From NCBI GenBank assembly GCA_963763325.1, contig CAVXOL010000025.1, positions 62,001-126,000 on the forward strand: a stretch of DNA of 64,000 nucleotides, in the 5' to 3' direction. The notes under the pieces were generated by a model that was given only the letters and a program-made list of their open reading frames with translations, searched no databases and was not told the origin of the DNA. The position numbers were made by a program, and so were the translations under genes. Origin of the DNA: JBBECJ01 sp963763325 (lineage in GTDB: Bacteria > Chloroflexota > Chloroflexia > Thermomicrobiales > CFX8). Positions 15,334 through 23,470 of this stretch are shown in pieces. The number at the start of each line of letters is the position of its first letter. Position 1 is the stretch's first letter.

Positions 15334-16839
15334 TCATACCGCCGAATCGGCGGTATCCCATTCCACCGACGTATCAATCGGCCATATTGGGCGTGTCAAT
15401 TTCGTGAAATTGAGCCGCTGGAGATCTGCGCCAGTGATTCCAGGTCCTTCGACGAGGACGACGCGGGACGCGATCGGCTCAAACGCCGCCCGGAAGTGCC
15501 CCTTTCCCTTGAGTGCGACGACGTTCCGATCGGTCGGCTCGATCCCATGCGCTCGAAACACATTAAGGTCAATCGGGGTCTCAGCAAAGGTGGTGACAAG
15601 CACCTCGATGCCATCGACGACAAGGACGACAGACGGTCCGAGGTTGACTTCGACGCCCGCATGCATCGGTCCGAGGTTCCGGTAGCGACCATCAGAGATG
15701 AGCCGAACGTAGCCCTCGACGGCCAGCGGCTCACCGTGCCGACCATCGACGTGCCCGCCCAGTTCAAGCCGAACGGTCGCGCCGGGACCCGCAGCGATAC
15801 ACCGCTGAACCGCCTGTGGGTCAACGATCGACGCCAAAGCGGCCCGGCTGACACCCTCCGCGAGCAGGAAGCGCAGGAGTTCGGCCGAGTCACCCGGTCC
15901 TCCGGTCCACGGATTATCTCCGATATCGACCAGCACCAGCGGGCCGCCAGGGTTGCCACGAATAGCGTCAGCCGCATCCTGCCAGGTCGCGACGCCTCCG
16001 AGGAACTGGGAGCGTCGCTCCCAGGCAAACCGCGCCAACTCGTTGGATACTGAAGCTGCCAGGGCCGGGTTGTTGTCTGTCGTCACAAGCACGCTCATTC
16101 CGGTGTCGGCGGTATTAGCCGGTGGAAACCCGCCGGCGACCGTGACATTCAGAACGCCACGACGACCTTCGATTTCGTCCGCGAGCGCCATGATCGAAGC
16201 CATCGGCTCGTTGCCGGTCGTCATTCGCTGAGATGTCGGCATCATCGGTGGCTTGACCAGCGAAGGCGTTGGCCGAATCTCCTTCCGGATCAGACGGACG
16301 ATGAGATCGGACGCATCTCGGGCTCGCTCACGCTGGTCGACATGCGGGTAGGTATCGTAACCGATCAGAATGTCTGCGTAATCAACCATTCGCTGGCTGA
16401 TGTTGGCGTGCAGATCAAGCGTCGCCACGATCGGTACATCCGCCCCAACGGTCTCTCGGACTCGTTGCAGCAACCAGCCGTCAGCATCATCGTCCACCTC
16501 GCTGACCATCGCCCCGTGCAACGCCAGCAGGACACCATCAGGTCGGGTCGCGGCGATCGCTGCAACAAGGTCGTCAACCAGTGTTGTCAACGCGTCGGCT
16601 GTAACAGTACCGGATGGCGTAGCCCAGACCGCGACAATCGGGACCAGCAGGTAACCGTGCTTTTCGGCTCCGTCGAAGAAGCCAGCGAATGACGTCGCGG
16701 CGTCGCGCAATGCGGGCCGAATCTCCGAGCCACGGCGCAAGCCGGATCGTTGAAACGCCGCAAGGTCGGTTGGTACCGATGAGAATGTGTTCGTCTCATG
16801 CGACAGCTCGGCAGCCGCAATCGTGATGTCGGAACTCAC
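15334..16839 (-). CDS. M81 family metallopeptidase (MlrC-like)
   Basis: A 501-residue protein of the MlrC family, whose founder acts in microcystin breakdown but whose members are widespread and mostly uncharacterised. ELSHETNTFSSVPT opens the chain; LLALHGAMVSEVDDDADG and ATLDLHANIS carry the likely metal ligands (H, D, H), and IGYDTYPHVDQRERA follows. The C-terminal domain begins near residue 310 (GPLVLVDIGDNPWTGGPGDS). The gene starts with GTG overlapping the TGA of the BKACE gene (GTGA), so the two are translated together. A hydrolase acting on amide products of the same pathway is a reasonable guess. Confidence 0.88.
   Translation of the reverse strand: MSSDITIAAAELSHETNTFSSVPTDLAAFQRSGLRRGSEIRPALRDAATSFAGFFDGAEKHGYLLVPIVAVWATPSGTVTADALTTLVDDLVAAIAATRPDGVLLALHGAMVSEVDDDADGWLLQRVRETVGADVPIVATLDLHANISQRMVDYADILIGYDTYPHVDQRERARDASDLIVRLIRKEIRPTPSLVKPPMMPTSQRMTTGNEPMASIMALADEIEGRRGVLNVTVAGGFPPANTADTGMSVLVTTDNNPALAASVSNELARFAWERRSQFLGGVATWQDAADAIRGNPGGPLVLVDIGDNPWTGGPGDSAELLRFLLAEGVSRAALASIVDPQAVQRCIAAGPGATVRLELGGHVDGRHGEPLAVEGYVRLISDGRYRNLGPMHAGVEVNLGPSVVLVVDGIEVLVTTFAETPIDLNVFRAHGIEPTDRNVVALKGKGHFRAAFEPIASRVVLVEGPGITGADLQRLNFTKLTRPIWPIDTSVEWDTADSAV
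15336..15356 (-). terminator. Hairpin overlapping the end of the MlrC-like gene
   Basis: ATACCGCCGA (15336-15345) and TCGGCGGTAT (15347-15356) form a perfect inverted repeat around one base. It is built from the last codons of the gene and its stop. On the minus strand it is followed by GATTCTTG. It would end the BKACE-MlrC transcript before pckA. Confidence 0.5.
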
Positions 16840-17820
16840 GCCATCGGTCCAGTTCCGCCGCGCCGGGCAGCGACGCCGATCATCTCTCGTGCCTCATCGG
16901 GAGTAGCCAGCTCACGGCCCATCTCATGTGCGAGCCGCGCCAGCCGCTCGACAAGTTGCGGGTTGCCCGTTGCCAGCTCCCGATATCCGTAATAGATGTT
17001 GTCCTCCAGCCCGGTGCGGACATGGCCGCCCATCGCCATTGCAATCATGTTCATCGGGAGTTGGTGGCGCCCGATCGCACAGACCGACCAACGCGCGCCC
17101 GCCGGCAGCGAATCGACCATGTGGGTAAGTTCCCGAGCCGTGGCTGGCGCACCGCCTCTGACACCGAGCACAAACTGGAACCAGTGTGGCGGCGTCAACA
17201 GCCCACGGTCGATCAACTCACGCGCAGTCTCGATCATGCCGGTATCGAAGATCTCGATTTCCGGCGTGACCAGATGCTCGTTCATGTCGTTCGCGAGACT
17301 CTCAAGAAAGCTTGGCGAGTTGATGAAGACCCCGGCGCCGAAGTTCGTGGAGCCACAGTCGAAGCTGGCGACCTCCGGTGAGAGGCGGACCGACGACGCT
17401 CGTTCTTCATCGGTCGTGACACCTGCGCCTCCGCCGGTCGACCAGTTCATGACGATGTCGCAGCCGGCTGTCCTGACGAGGTCAGTGACCTTTTGATACC
17501 GCGCAGGATCACAGGTCACAATCTCGCTGCTCGTTGCGAACGTGGATGTGAGCGATCGCCGCTCCGGCTCGCCACGAATCCACAACCTGCTGGGCTATCT
17601 CTTCCTCTGTGATTGGGACATGTGGGGTTTGCGAGCGCATTGTGCCTGATCCGGTCGTCGCGACCGAAATGATGAGCTTGTCCAATCCGTCGGACCCCTT
17701 CCCTCGTGAGCCATACTCCAGCGTCCAGATGATAGAGCCCTGTAGCCGTCCCGTGAAGAGTCCGTACAGCGGATCAAGGTGGATCGAGCCTTCTTCGGCC
17801 ATCATGGGCGGTCGGCTCAC
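16836..17820 (-). pseudogene. Beta-keto acid cleavage enzyme (BKACE, DUF849), one frameshift
   Basis: The two parts together encode about 327 residues of the BKACE family, zinc enzymes that react a beta-keto acid with acetyl-CoA to give acetoacetate and a new CoA ester. Part one has LIISVATTGSGTMRSQTPHVPITEEEIAQ and GAAIAHIHVRN, whose two histidines bind zinc. Near 17525-17540 one base too many shifts the frame. Part two continues with DIVMNWSTGGGAG, SFDCGSTNFG, EIEIFDTGMI, PHWFQFVLGVRGG and VCAIGRHQLPM. Length is three times 328 plus one. A precise start is uncertain among ATGs at 17820, 17805 and 17802. It is co-translated with the MlrC gene. Motifs are conserved on both sides of the break. 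Confidence 0.8.
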
Positions 17821-17859
17821 CCATTAGTCACAACCACTGTTAAACTTCCGTATAGTGAC

Positions 17860-17888
17860 TTGCACATATCCGCATATACTGATATCAT
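17860..17888 (+). promoter_or_regulatory. Promoter of the 59-residue ORF
   Basis: TTGCAC (17860-17865), 17 bases, TATCAT (17883-17888), 38 bases before the ATG. The whole 17825-17905 stretch is AT-rich against its surroundings, and ACTGA/TCAGT half-sites flank the -10. The BKACE gene reads the other way from the same gap, so shared control is possible. Confidence 0.5.
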
Positions 17889-17926
17889 ACGGTCAGTAAT
17901 GTATGACCATCGAAGGAGTCACTCAC

Positions 17927-18106
17927 ATGAAACTGATCACTCGCATGTTCCGCTCGATCCAGGAGTCCTCGATTCTCGACCGCGGCTTTGAGAATTACTA
18001 CGGTGCACTCGTTCGCAGCCAGGACAATGGCGGTCCGACCGCTTCCGAAGCTCGCCGCGATTTCAACGCTGCTCGCCGCCCGATGGACCGCGTCGGCATT
18101 CTGTAG
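17927..18106 (+). CDS. 59-residue small protein, unknown
   Basis: An ATG at 17927 lies ten bases behind GAAGGAG, with a plausible promoter upstream, which makes a real gene likely. The chain is MKLITRMFRSIQESS, then a mostly polar, arginine-rich sequence ending in MDRVGIL. No signal peptide, no cysteine, no recognised domain. It is divergent from the BKACE gene and precedes tRNA-Glu. I cannot suggest a function. Confidence 0.5.
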   Translation: MKLITRMFRSIQESSILDRGFENYYGALVRSQDNGGPTASEARRDFNAARRPMDRVGIL

Positions 18107-18202
18107 TCCGCGCTCCGGTGCGACGGCCCAGCCTGCGCAGCCGCTGAGCCGGGTCGATCGTTCGCGGTCGATCCGGTCTGAACGAGCGAGAGTACGGCTG
18201 GT

Positions 18203-18232
18203 TTGACACCCTGTCGCCGCCGTTGCTATACT
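18203..18232 (+). promoter_or_regulatory. Promoter of tRNA-Glu
   Basis: TTGACA (18203-18208), 18 bases, TATACT (18227-18232), 26 bases ahead of the mature tRNA end. Near-consensus on both boxes. The stretch 18107-18202 holds two GGTCGATC copies but no gene. Confidence 0.8.
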
Positions 18233-18257
18233 CTCGTCCGGTCAAGGATGGCTCGTC

Positions 18258-18334
18258 GGCGCATTCGTCTAGCGGCCTAGGACACCGCCCTCTCAAGGCG
18301 GAGATCAGGGGTTCGAATCCCCTATGCGCTACCA
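18258..18334 (+). tRNA. tRNA-Glu(CTC)
   Basis: A 77-base tRNA with encoded CCA. The acceptor pairs GGCGCAT with ATGCGCT, giving one G-U pair at position 1. The anticodon stem CCGCC/GGCGG encloses CTCTCAA with anticodon CTC, which reads GAG. The T arm is AGGGG TTCGAAT CCCCT. Promoter and terminator flank it directly, so it is a single-gene unit. Confidence 0.97.
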
Positions 18335-18336
18335 GA

Positions 18337-18366
18337 CGGCCCCTGCTTATGCAGGGGCCGTTCGTT
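18337..18366 (+). terminator. Terminator of tRNA-Glu
   Basis: CGGCCCCTGC (18337-18346), loop TTAT, GCAGGGGCCG (18351-18360), then TTCGTT. A textbook 10-bp stem with tetraloop two bases after the CCA end. Confidence 0.85.
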
Positions 18367-18461
18367 GTCTCCGAGTTGCCGCCGCTTGCGCTTGACGTTC
18401 CCGGCGCACTCCTGCACGATGCCGTCCGATGTCTTTCGTATTCGCGAAGTCGGGGGGATGT

Positions 18462-19820
18462 GTGGCACACGAAGAGCTGAAGCGACGGGTACTTGAAGAG
18501 ATCGACCGCAACGCCGACCACCTGATCGCGGTGGGCGAGCGCATTTACCGCGATCCCGGAACTCGGGATTCAAGGAGTTTCGGACGGCGAAGATCGTCGC
18601 GACCGAGTTCAATCGGCTCAGTCTCGGATACCATGAAGAAATCGCCATCACCGGCCTCAAAACGATGGTCAGCGGTGGCTCGGCCGGGCCGACGGTCGCT
18701 GTGCATTGGCGAACTGGATTCCGTCCTGGTGGCCGACCACGAGTTCGCCAACCCGGAAACCGGCGCAGCCCACTGCTGCGGCCACAACGCCCAGATCGAT
18801 GACGATGCTCGGCGTCGCCAACGGCCTGGTCCGTTCTGGCGTGCATCGACGAACTGGCCGGCAACGTCGCCTTCTTTGCCGTGCCGGCCGAGGAGTACGT
18901 CGAGATCGACTACCGTGCCGAGCTCCGGCGCGAGGGTAAGACCGAGTTCCTGGGCGGCAAGAGCGAGATGATCCGACTTGGCGCATTCGACGACATCGAT
19001 ATGGCGATGATGGTCCACGGCGCCAGCAGCCAGAACATGCAGGCCGTCGCTGGCGTCAGCTCATCAAACAACGGCTTCGTCGGCAAGCAGGCGCGCTTCA
19101 TCGGCAAGGCTGCCCACGCCGGCGGCGCCCCGCACAAGCGGTATCAACGCCCTCTACGCCGCCGAGATCGCGCTGGCCTCGATCAACGCCCAGCGCGAGA
19201 CGTTCCGCGACGAGGACACCGTCCGCATCCACCCGATCCTGACCCGTGGCGGCGACCTGGTCAACGTCATCCCGAACGATGTCCGGCTGGAGACGATGGT
19301 GCGCGGCAAGACCGCCGAGGCGATCGAGGACGCCGAGCCGCAAGGTCGACCGCGCGCTGCGGGCCGGAGCTGTCGCGCTGGGCGCGACAGGTGGAGATCA
19401 CGACCTTGCCCGGCTACATGCCGCTCTTCAACGACCGCCAGCATGGCTGACCTGTTCAAGAGCCAACTTCCTGGACGATCTACGCCGAGGACGAGTGGGA
19501 AGACACCGGCCACCGCACCGGCTCGACCGACATGGGCGATATCGCCCACATCATGCCGGCCCTCCACCCGCACGTCGAACGGATTCTCCGGCACCGGCCA
19601 CGGCTCTGACTGGGCGATCGAGGACCAGTATCTCGTCTACGTTCTGCCGGCCAAGCTGATGGCGATGACCGTCATCGACCTACTGGCCGGTAACGGCGAG
19701 ACAGCAAGACAACTACTCGACACGTCCAAGCCCCCAATGACGAAGGACGAGTACCTCTCCTTCATGCGCCGCAACGCCCGCAATGAGCTCTTCGACGGGG
19801 CGGCAGTCGGCCCGTCGTAG
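18462..19820 (+). pseudogene. M20 family amidohydrolase/peptidase, many frameshifts
   Basis: Fragments in all three frames assemble into one M20-type metallohydrolase of about 450 residues, like AbgB or N-acyl amino acid amidohydrolases. In order: VAHEELKRRVLEEIDRNADHL, KEFRTAKIVATEFNRL, GELDSVL and HCCGHNAQ (metal site), VAFFAVPAEEYVEID (metal and general-base glutamates), GKQARFIGKAAHAGG, VNVIPNDVRLETMVRGKT, STDMGDIAHIMPALH, and YVLPAKLMAMTVIDLL. I count at least eight frame changes between 18555 and 19590. The start is GTG at 18462. Frame changes are single-base and motifs are intact, so the gene was lost very recently or the sequence is faulty here. As given it cannot make the enzyme. Confidence 0.75.
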
Positions 19821-19868
19821 GTGATCTGCCAGGGGCCATGCCGTCGTGCTGGCCCCTGGCAGTCCAGA

Positions 19869-21014
19869 TCATGACTCGCCATTCATCGCCGCCTCGGCCG
19901 GCGCGAGTTGCCTCCTGCGCCACGGGATGATCACTTCCTCGAAGACAACCTGGACCATCGCGGCTGCCGGGACGGCAACGAATGCGCCGGCTGGCCCAAG
20001 CAGGGCCGCACCAACCAGAACGGACACGAACACCAGCAGTGGGGGAATGTCGAGTTGGTCTCCTTCAACGAATGGGGAGATCAACAGGCCCTTCAGATTG
20101 TCGATGACAACCGCTGCCAGGAGTGTCAGCCCGAATGTTGTCCATCCTTCGAGCAACGCAATCGCAAGCAAGGGTATCCGGGCGATCCACGGCCCGACTC
20201 GCGGAATAAGGACGCCGAACGCGACAATGATCGATAGGACGAGGGCATACGGTAGCCCGATCAGCAACAACACGAAGTAGGTGATCGTTCCGATGATGGA
20301 CATCACGATCAGTTTGGCGCGTAGATAGTGGCCGAGCCGCTGCCACATCTTGACCAGAACATTTCGCGTTGCCGGACGATGTTGTGGATGGACCATCGAC
20401 AGAATGAACTCCAGCAGCCGCTCTCGCGATGTCACCACCAGCATCGAGATCACGAACACAGCCAGCGTGTCGAGAAACAGTGAAAAGAACTGTGTTGGCA
20501 GCCTGAGCAACCGCGATCCGACGCTGTTCGTCAGTCGTCCCTGAATCGCCCCAACCTGCTCATCGAACGATCCCAACGCGGGGTATTCCTCTGCCAGATC
20601 GTCGTAGGTAACTCGGATCCGATCGTAGCGTTCGGCGTATTCCGGCGCGTCGTCGGCCAACGTCGCGATCTGGGATACCGTCGGCGGGACGACGAACCAT
20701 CCGATGCCAACCAGAATCATGAATGACAGCAGATAGACGACGAGAGCAGCGATTCCACGCGGGATACCAACCCGCTCGATGTACGCGCTGGGACGAGAGA
20801 CGCCGGCAGCGAAGAGTACGCTGATGAACAGGATCAACAGGACATCTCTGAGCCACCAGAGCAACAGAAATCCGCACGCCGACAGGAACGCGAACATCAA
20901 CCCGTAGTAGATCGGCAGTGCCTGGCGGATAGCTGTCTGGTGTACGACCCGCGGAGGCGTTGGCGCCGGATCGTGCGGGTGCAAAACCCGTGAATCCGAA
21001 GAATGAGCCTGCAT
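19869..21014 (-). CDS. AI-2E family transporter (membrane permease)
   Basis: A 381-residue inner-membrane protein of the AI-2E (PF01594) family, whose members export autoinducer-2, exchange Na+/H+ or move other solutes. Two helices lie at about residues 29-66, a third follows, then a soluble helical region (about residues 115-170, PTVSQIATLADDAPEYAERYD onward), then five or so further helices. The family core is LIVMSIIGTITYFVLLLIGLPYALVL with the later IPRVGPWIA and LKGLLISPFVEGDQLDIPPLLV. I prefer the ATG at 21014; upstream ATGs lack a ribosome site. Substrate cannot be told. Confidence 0.85.
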   Translation of the reverse strand: MQAHSSDSRVLHPHDPAPTPPRVVHQTAIRQALPIYYGLMFAFLSACGFLLLWWLRDVLLILFISVLFAAGVSRPSAYIERVGIPRGIAALVVYLLSFMILVGIGWFVVPPTVSQIATLADDAPEYAERYDRIRVTYDDLAEEYPALGSFDEQVGAIQGRLTNSVGSRLLRLPTQFFSLFLDTLAVFVISMLVVTSRERLLEFILSMVHPQHRPATRNVLVKMWQRLGHYLRAKLIVMSIIGTITYFVLLLIGLPYALVLSIIVAFGVLIPRVGPWIARIPLLAIALLEGWTTFGLTLLAAVVIDNLKGLLISPFVEGDQLDIPPLLVFVSVLVGAALLGPAGAFVAVPAAAMVQVVFEEVIIPWRRRQLAPAEAAMNGES

Positions 21015-21210
21015 CGTCACCACTTTCCTGTCCATGCGGTTTCGGTACGTACTTTCCGAGCAACAGGAATCAAGAGACGTGCCGCGAGAAAGCCGCAGCG
21101 GAGCGATTCGATGGCCATCACCCGCTCCCATCGTCGTGAAATGGATGGCATATGCCTTGCGCCTTGGCGCCTGAGTAACGAACGGGAGCCGTCATGAAAC
21201 GGAGACTGAA

Positions 21211-21894
21211 ATGAATATCGACCTGGGAATGGATGTGTTCGGTAGCGACGGAGAAAAAGTCGGGACCGTCGAACGCATCGTCGTTGACTCCAACACGAAG
21301 CAGATCCACAAGTTCATCGTCCACCGCGGGTTCTTGAGCAGCAACCACAAGCTGGTCGATCTTGACATGGTCAGCAGTCAGGACGCGGATGGACTTCGAC
21401 TCGACGTGACGTCCGACCAGGTGAACGAGTTGCCTGACTACGTCGAGAATCGCTTCGTCCAGATCCCCGACCAGGATCGCGATGCATTGCCGTTCATGAT
21501 GCCGAGTGCGGCGGGCGCAGGTTCCTACCTGTATGGCGCGCCGAACATCGGTCGTGGATATGAGGGTTCGCAGGACAGCTTCTTCGATACAGCGCCATCT
21601 GTCGCGCCGGTAATCGAAGAACAGTCCAATATTCCGGAGACTGATGTGATGATTTCCGAAGGTACCGACGTGTACGGCGCAGATGGTGACAAGCTCGGCA
21701 GTGTTGGCGAGGTTCTGGTCAGCAACGGCGGCGAGATCAGCGGATTCGTCGTCAGCAAGGGGCTGATCTTCAAGAAGGATGTTCGCGTCCCGATCGACTG
21801 GGTAGAGTCGGCCAACGGCGACGAGATTCGCCTGAATGTAACATCCACCCAGGCTGAGGCAGCGGCTTTCGACATCGAGGACAGTACGCTTTAG
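21211..21894 (+). CDS. Tandem PRC-barrel/DUF2171-like protein
   Basis: A 227-residue soluble protein with two PRC-barrel-like halves. Residues 1-75 begin NIDLGMDVFGSDGEKVGTVERIVVD, and residues 145-220 repeat the plan with MISEGTDVYGADGDKLGSVGEVLV. Between them is a flexible linker rich in Gly, Ser and Pro. PRC barrels occur in RimM and photosynthetic reaction centres and bind proteins or RNA; the DUF2171-type versions found singly in Chloroflexota and Deinococcus have no known function. ATG at 21211 with CGGAG upstream. A 15-bp hairpin follows, separating it from the next small gene. Confidence 0.75.
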   Translation: MNIDLGMDVFGSDGEKVGTVERIVVDSNTKQIHKFIVHRGFLSSNHKLVDLDMVSSQDADGLRLDVTSDQVNELPDYVENRFVQIPDQDRDALPFMMPSAAGAGSYLYGAPNIGRGYEGSQDSFFDTAPSVAPVIEEQSNIPETDVMISEGTDVYGADGDKLGSVGEVLVSNGGEISGFVVSKGLIFKKDVRVPIDWVESANGDEIRLNVTSTQAEAAAFDIEDSTL

Positions 21895-21948
21895 CGATCT
21901 GTCGGAGCCTATCCTGATCGATATCTATGCTACTGTGACGATAACCAT

Positions 21949-21980
21949 CCGATGCGGTCGGCGTCCGCCGACCGCATCGG
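21949..21980 (+). terminator. Long hairpin after the PRC-barrel gene
   Basis: Two perfectly complementary 15-base arms, 21949-21963 and 21966-21980, with TC between. The stem is very GC-rich. The following GCCGGTTCTTG has few Ts, so efficiency is uncertain. Confidence 0.6.
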
Positions 21981-22023
21981 GCCGGTTCTTGTGCAGCGCA
22001 CTCGTGTCAGGAAGGGAACGTGC

Positions 22024-22254
22024 ATGGACGATCTGATTCAACAGTTGCAGTCGAAAGCTGGGCTATCTCCAGAACAGGCACAGAAAGCTGCCGAAGTTGT
22101 CGCAGATTTCCTTGAAAACAAGATGGACGCCGATCAGTTGCGCTCGATCGCGGGCAACATTCCCGGTCTTGGAGCACATTCTGACAAGATCCCGGACAAC
22201 ATCGGCGATACCCTCGGTGGAGCCGCGCGGAGCCTCTTTGGGAAGAAGGACTAG
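22024..22254 (+). CDS. 76-residue helical protein, DUF2780-like
   Basis: The ATG at 22024 follows AGGAAGGGAACG. The first half, DDLIQQLQSKAGLSPEQAQKAAEVVADFLENKM, is two helices with the GLSxxQAQ pattern seen in small DUF2780/DUF2267-like proteins. The tail is glycine-rich (IPGLGAHSDKIPDN, LGGAARSLFGKKD). Function is unknown; similar proteins are often stress-induced, which is inference. It is read after the PRC-barrel gene, past a hairpin, with a terminator after its own stop. Confidence 0.6.
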   Translation: MDDLIQQLQSKAGLSPEQAQKAAEVVADFLENKMDADQLRSIAGNIPGLGAHSDKIPDNIGDTLGGAARSLFGKKD

Positions 22255-22280
22255 CGCCGAGCGGCGAGCCGTCACTGTGA

Positions 22281-22321
22281 CAGCCGTGAACGTCTGTCCG
22301 GGTGGCAGCGGTTCACGGCTG
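22281..22321. terminator. Hairpin between small protein and PPDK-regulator genes
   Basis: CAGCCGTGAAC (22281-22291) pairs with GTTCACGGCTG (22311-22321), then TTCTTCG on the plus strand. It overlaps the last codons of the convergent gene ending at 22313. Confidence 0.6.
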
Positions 22322-23287
22322 TTCTTCGTCCAATCGCGGTGGGATATCGTCCAGCTCGCGTAACCCCAATGCGCCATCTTCGGCCTGCTGGCCTGCCACA
22401 ACGGCCATGACCTCCTTTGCAGCCTCCTCGACCGATTTACCGGTCATGTTGACGATCGGCCACGGGTAGCCCCCACGAACGATCCGCCTGAAATATGCTA
22501 GCTCCTCCTCGATCTTGTCGGGATCGGTGTATTCGCCGTCAGGCGTCTGACCAAGTGCCTGGAGGCGATTGCGGCGAATCTCACGCAGGTATGGACGGTC
22601 GATCGTGACAGCAACAATCCGGCGCTGGTCGATCTCCTGCAACTTGCGTGGCGGCGGGACACCGAGGACGATCGGGATGTTAGCGACCCGCCAGCCTCGC
22701 ATCGAGAGATAGATCGAGAGCGGCGTCTTCGACGAGCGGGAAACACCGACCAGCACGACATCTGCCTCGTCGAGCGTTGCGATGCTCTGACCGTCGTCGT
22801 GCTGAACGGTGAACTGGATCGCGTCGATGCGCTTGAAGTAATCGAGGTCGATCCCACGCGAGGCGCCTGGCCGCAGAATTGGCCGCAGACCCACCTGCTG
22901 GGATATGTGTCCGATCAACGGGCCGATCAGGTCGAAGTGCGGGATGATCCGCTGGCGACACTCGCGAACGAGAATATGGCGAATCTCCTGAATGACGATC
23001 GTGTGGACGACAATTCCCTGGGCCGCCGACGCCTCTCGGACAACAGCCAGCACCTGCTCGCGAGTTCGGACGCCTGGCCGGCGTATGATCGAGAACGCCA
23101 CATCCGGGAACTGAACGGTCGCAGCGTCGAGGACAGCCTCGGCCGTCGATCCGCCTCCGTCAGACACCAGGAACAGTGTTGACGTTCGCCCAGGAATCCC
23201 GGGTCGATTGTCGGCTGGCGTCGATACAGCGTCCAAAAGATGCCTCCGTCTCAGGCGAAACCCGTAGCCATTTCGGCTGAAGGGCAT
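22313..23287 (-). CDS. Pyruvate phosphate dikinase / PEP synthase regulatory protein (kinase-pyrophosphorylase, DUF299)
   Basis: A protein of about 324 residues in the family that inactivates PPDK or PEP synthase by ADP-dependent phosphorylation and reactivates it by phosphorolysis. Signatures are TLFLVSDGGGSTAEAVLDAA at the start of the domain, the P-loop VGVSRSSKTPLSIYLS, and PWPIVNMTGKSVEEAA near the C-terminus. It is 40-50 residues longer than typical, owing to an N-terminal extension. The start is unsure (ATG at 23287 or 23299). The PPDK or PpsA target is not in the window, but pckA at 13.6 kb also controls the PEP pool. Confidence 0.88.
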   Translation of the reverse strand: MPFSRNGYGFRLRRRHLLDAVSTPADNRPGIPGRTSTLFLVSDGGGSTAEAVLDAATVQFPDVAFSIIRRPGVRTREQVLAVVREASAAQGIVVHTIVIQEIRHILVRECRQRIIPHFDLIGPLIGHISQQVGLRPILRPGASRGIDLDYFKRIDAIQFTVQHDDGQSIATLDEADVVLVGVSRSSKTPLSIYLSMRGWRVANIPIVLGVPPPRKLQEIDQRRIVAVTIDRPYLREIRRNRLQALGQTPDGEYTDPDKIEEELAYFRRIVRGGYPWPIVNMTGKSVEEAAKEVMAVVAGQQAEDGALGLRELDDIPPRLDEEQP

Positions 23288-23470
23288 TGTAACGAGCATT
23301 CCGGCGCGTTGCCGGTCAGCATGACGAGGAATTGGGACGCGTGTACACTTCGGCAGGCCGGTTGGCCGGATCGACGGCTCCCGTTGTCGTTGTCCGCAAC
23401 ACCGCTCATTCCTTGACCATGATTCGGACGCTGTTCTTCCGGCCGTCTGCCACGGGGTGATCTGCAAGCG

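Noticed and set aside
15268..16053. A 261-codon plus frame opposite the MlrC-like gene
   Set aside because: No ribosome site and no recognisable motif; MlrC motifs lie on the other strand.
18120..18190. Two GGTCGATC copies as a possible hairpin
   Set aside because: They are direct, not inverted, repeats and are followed by no gene-linked feature.
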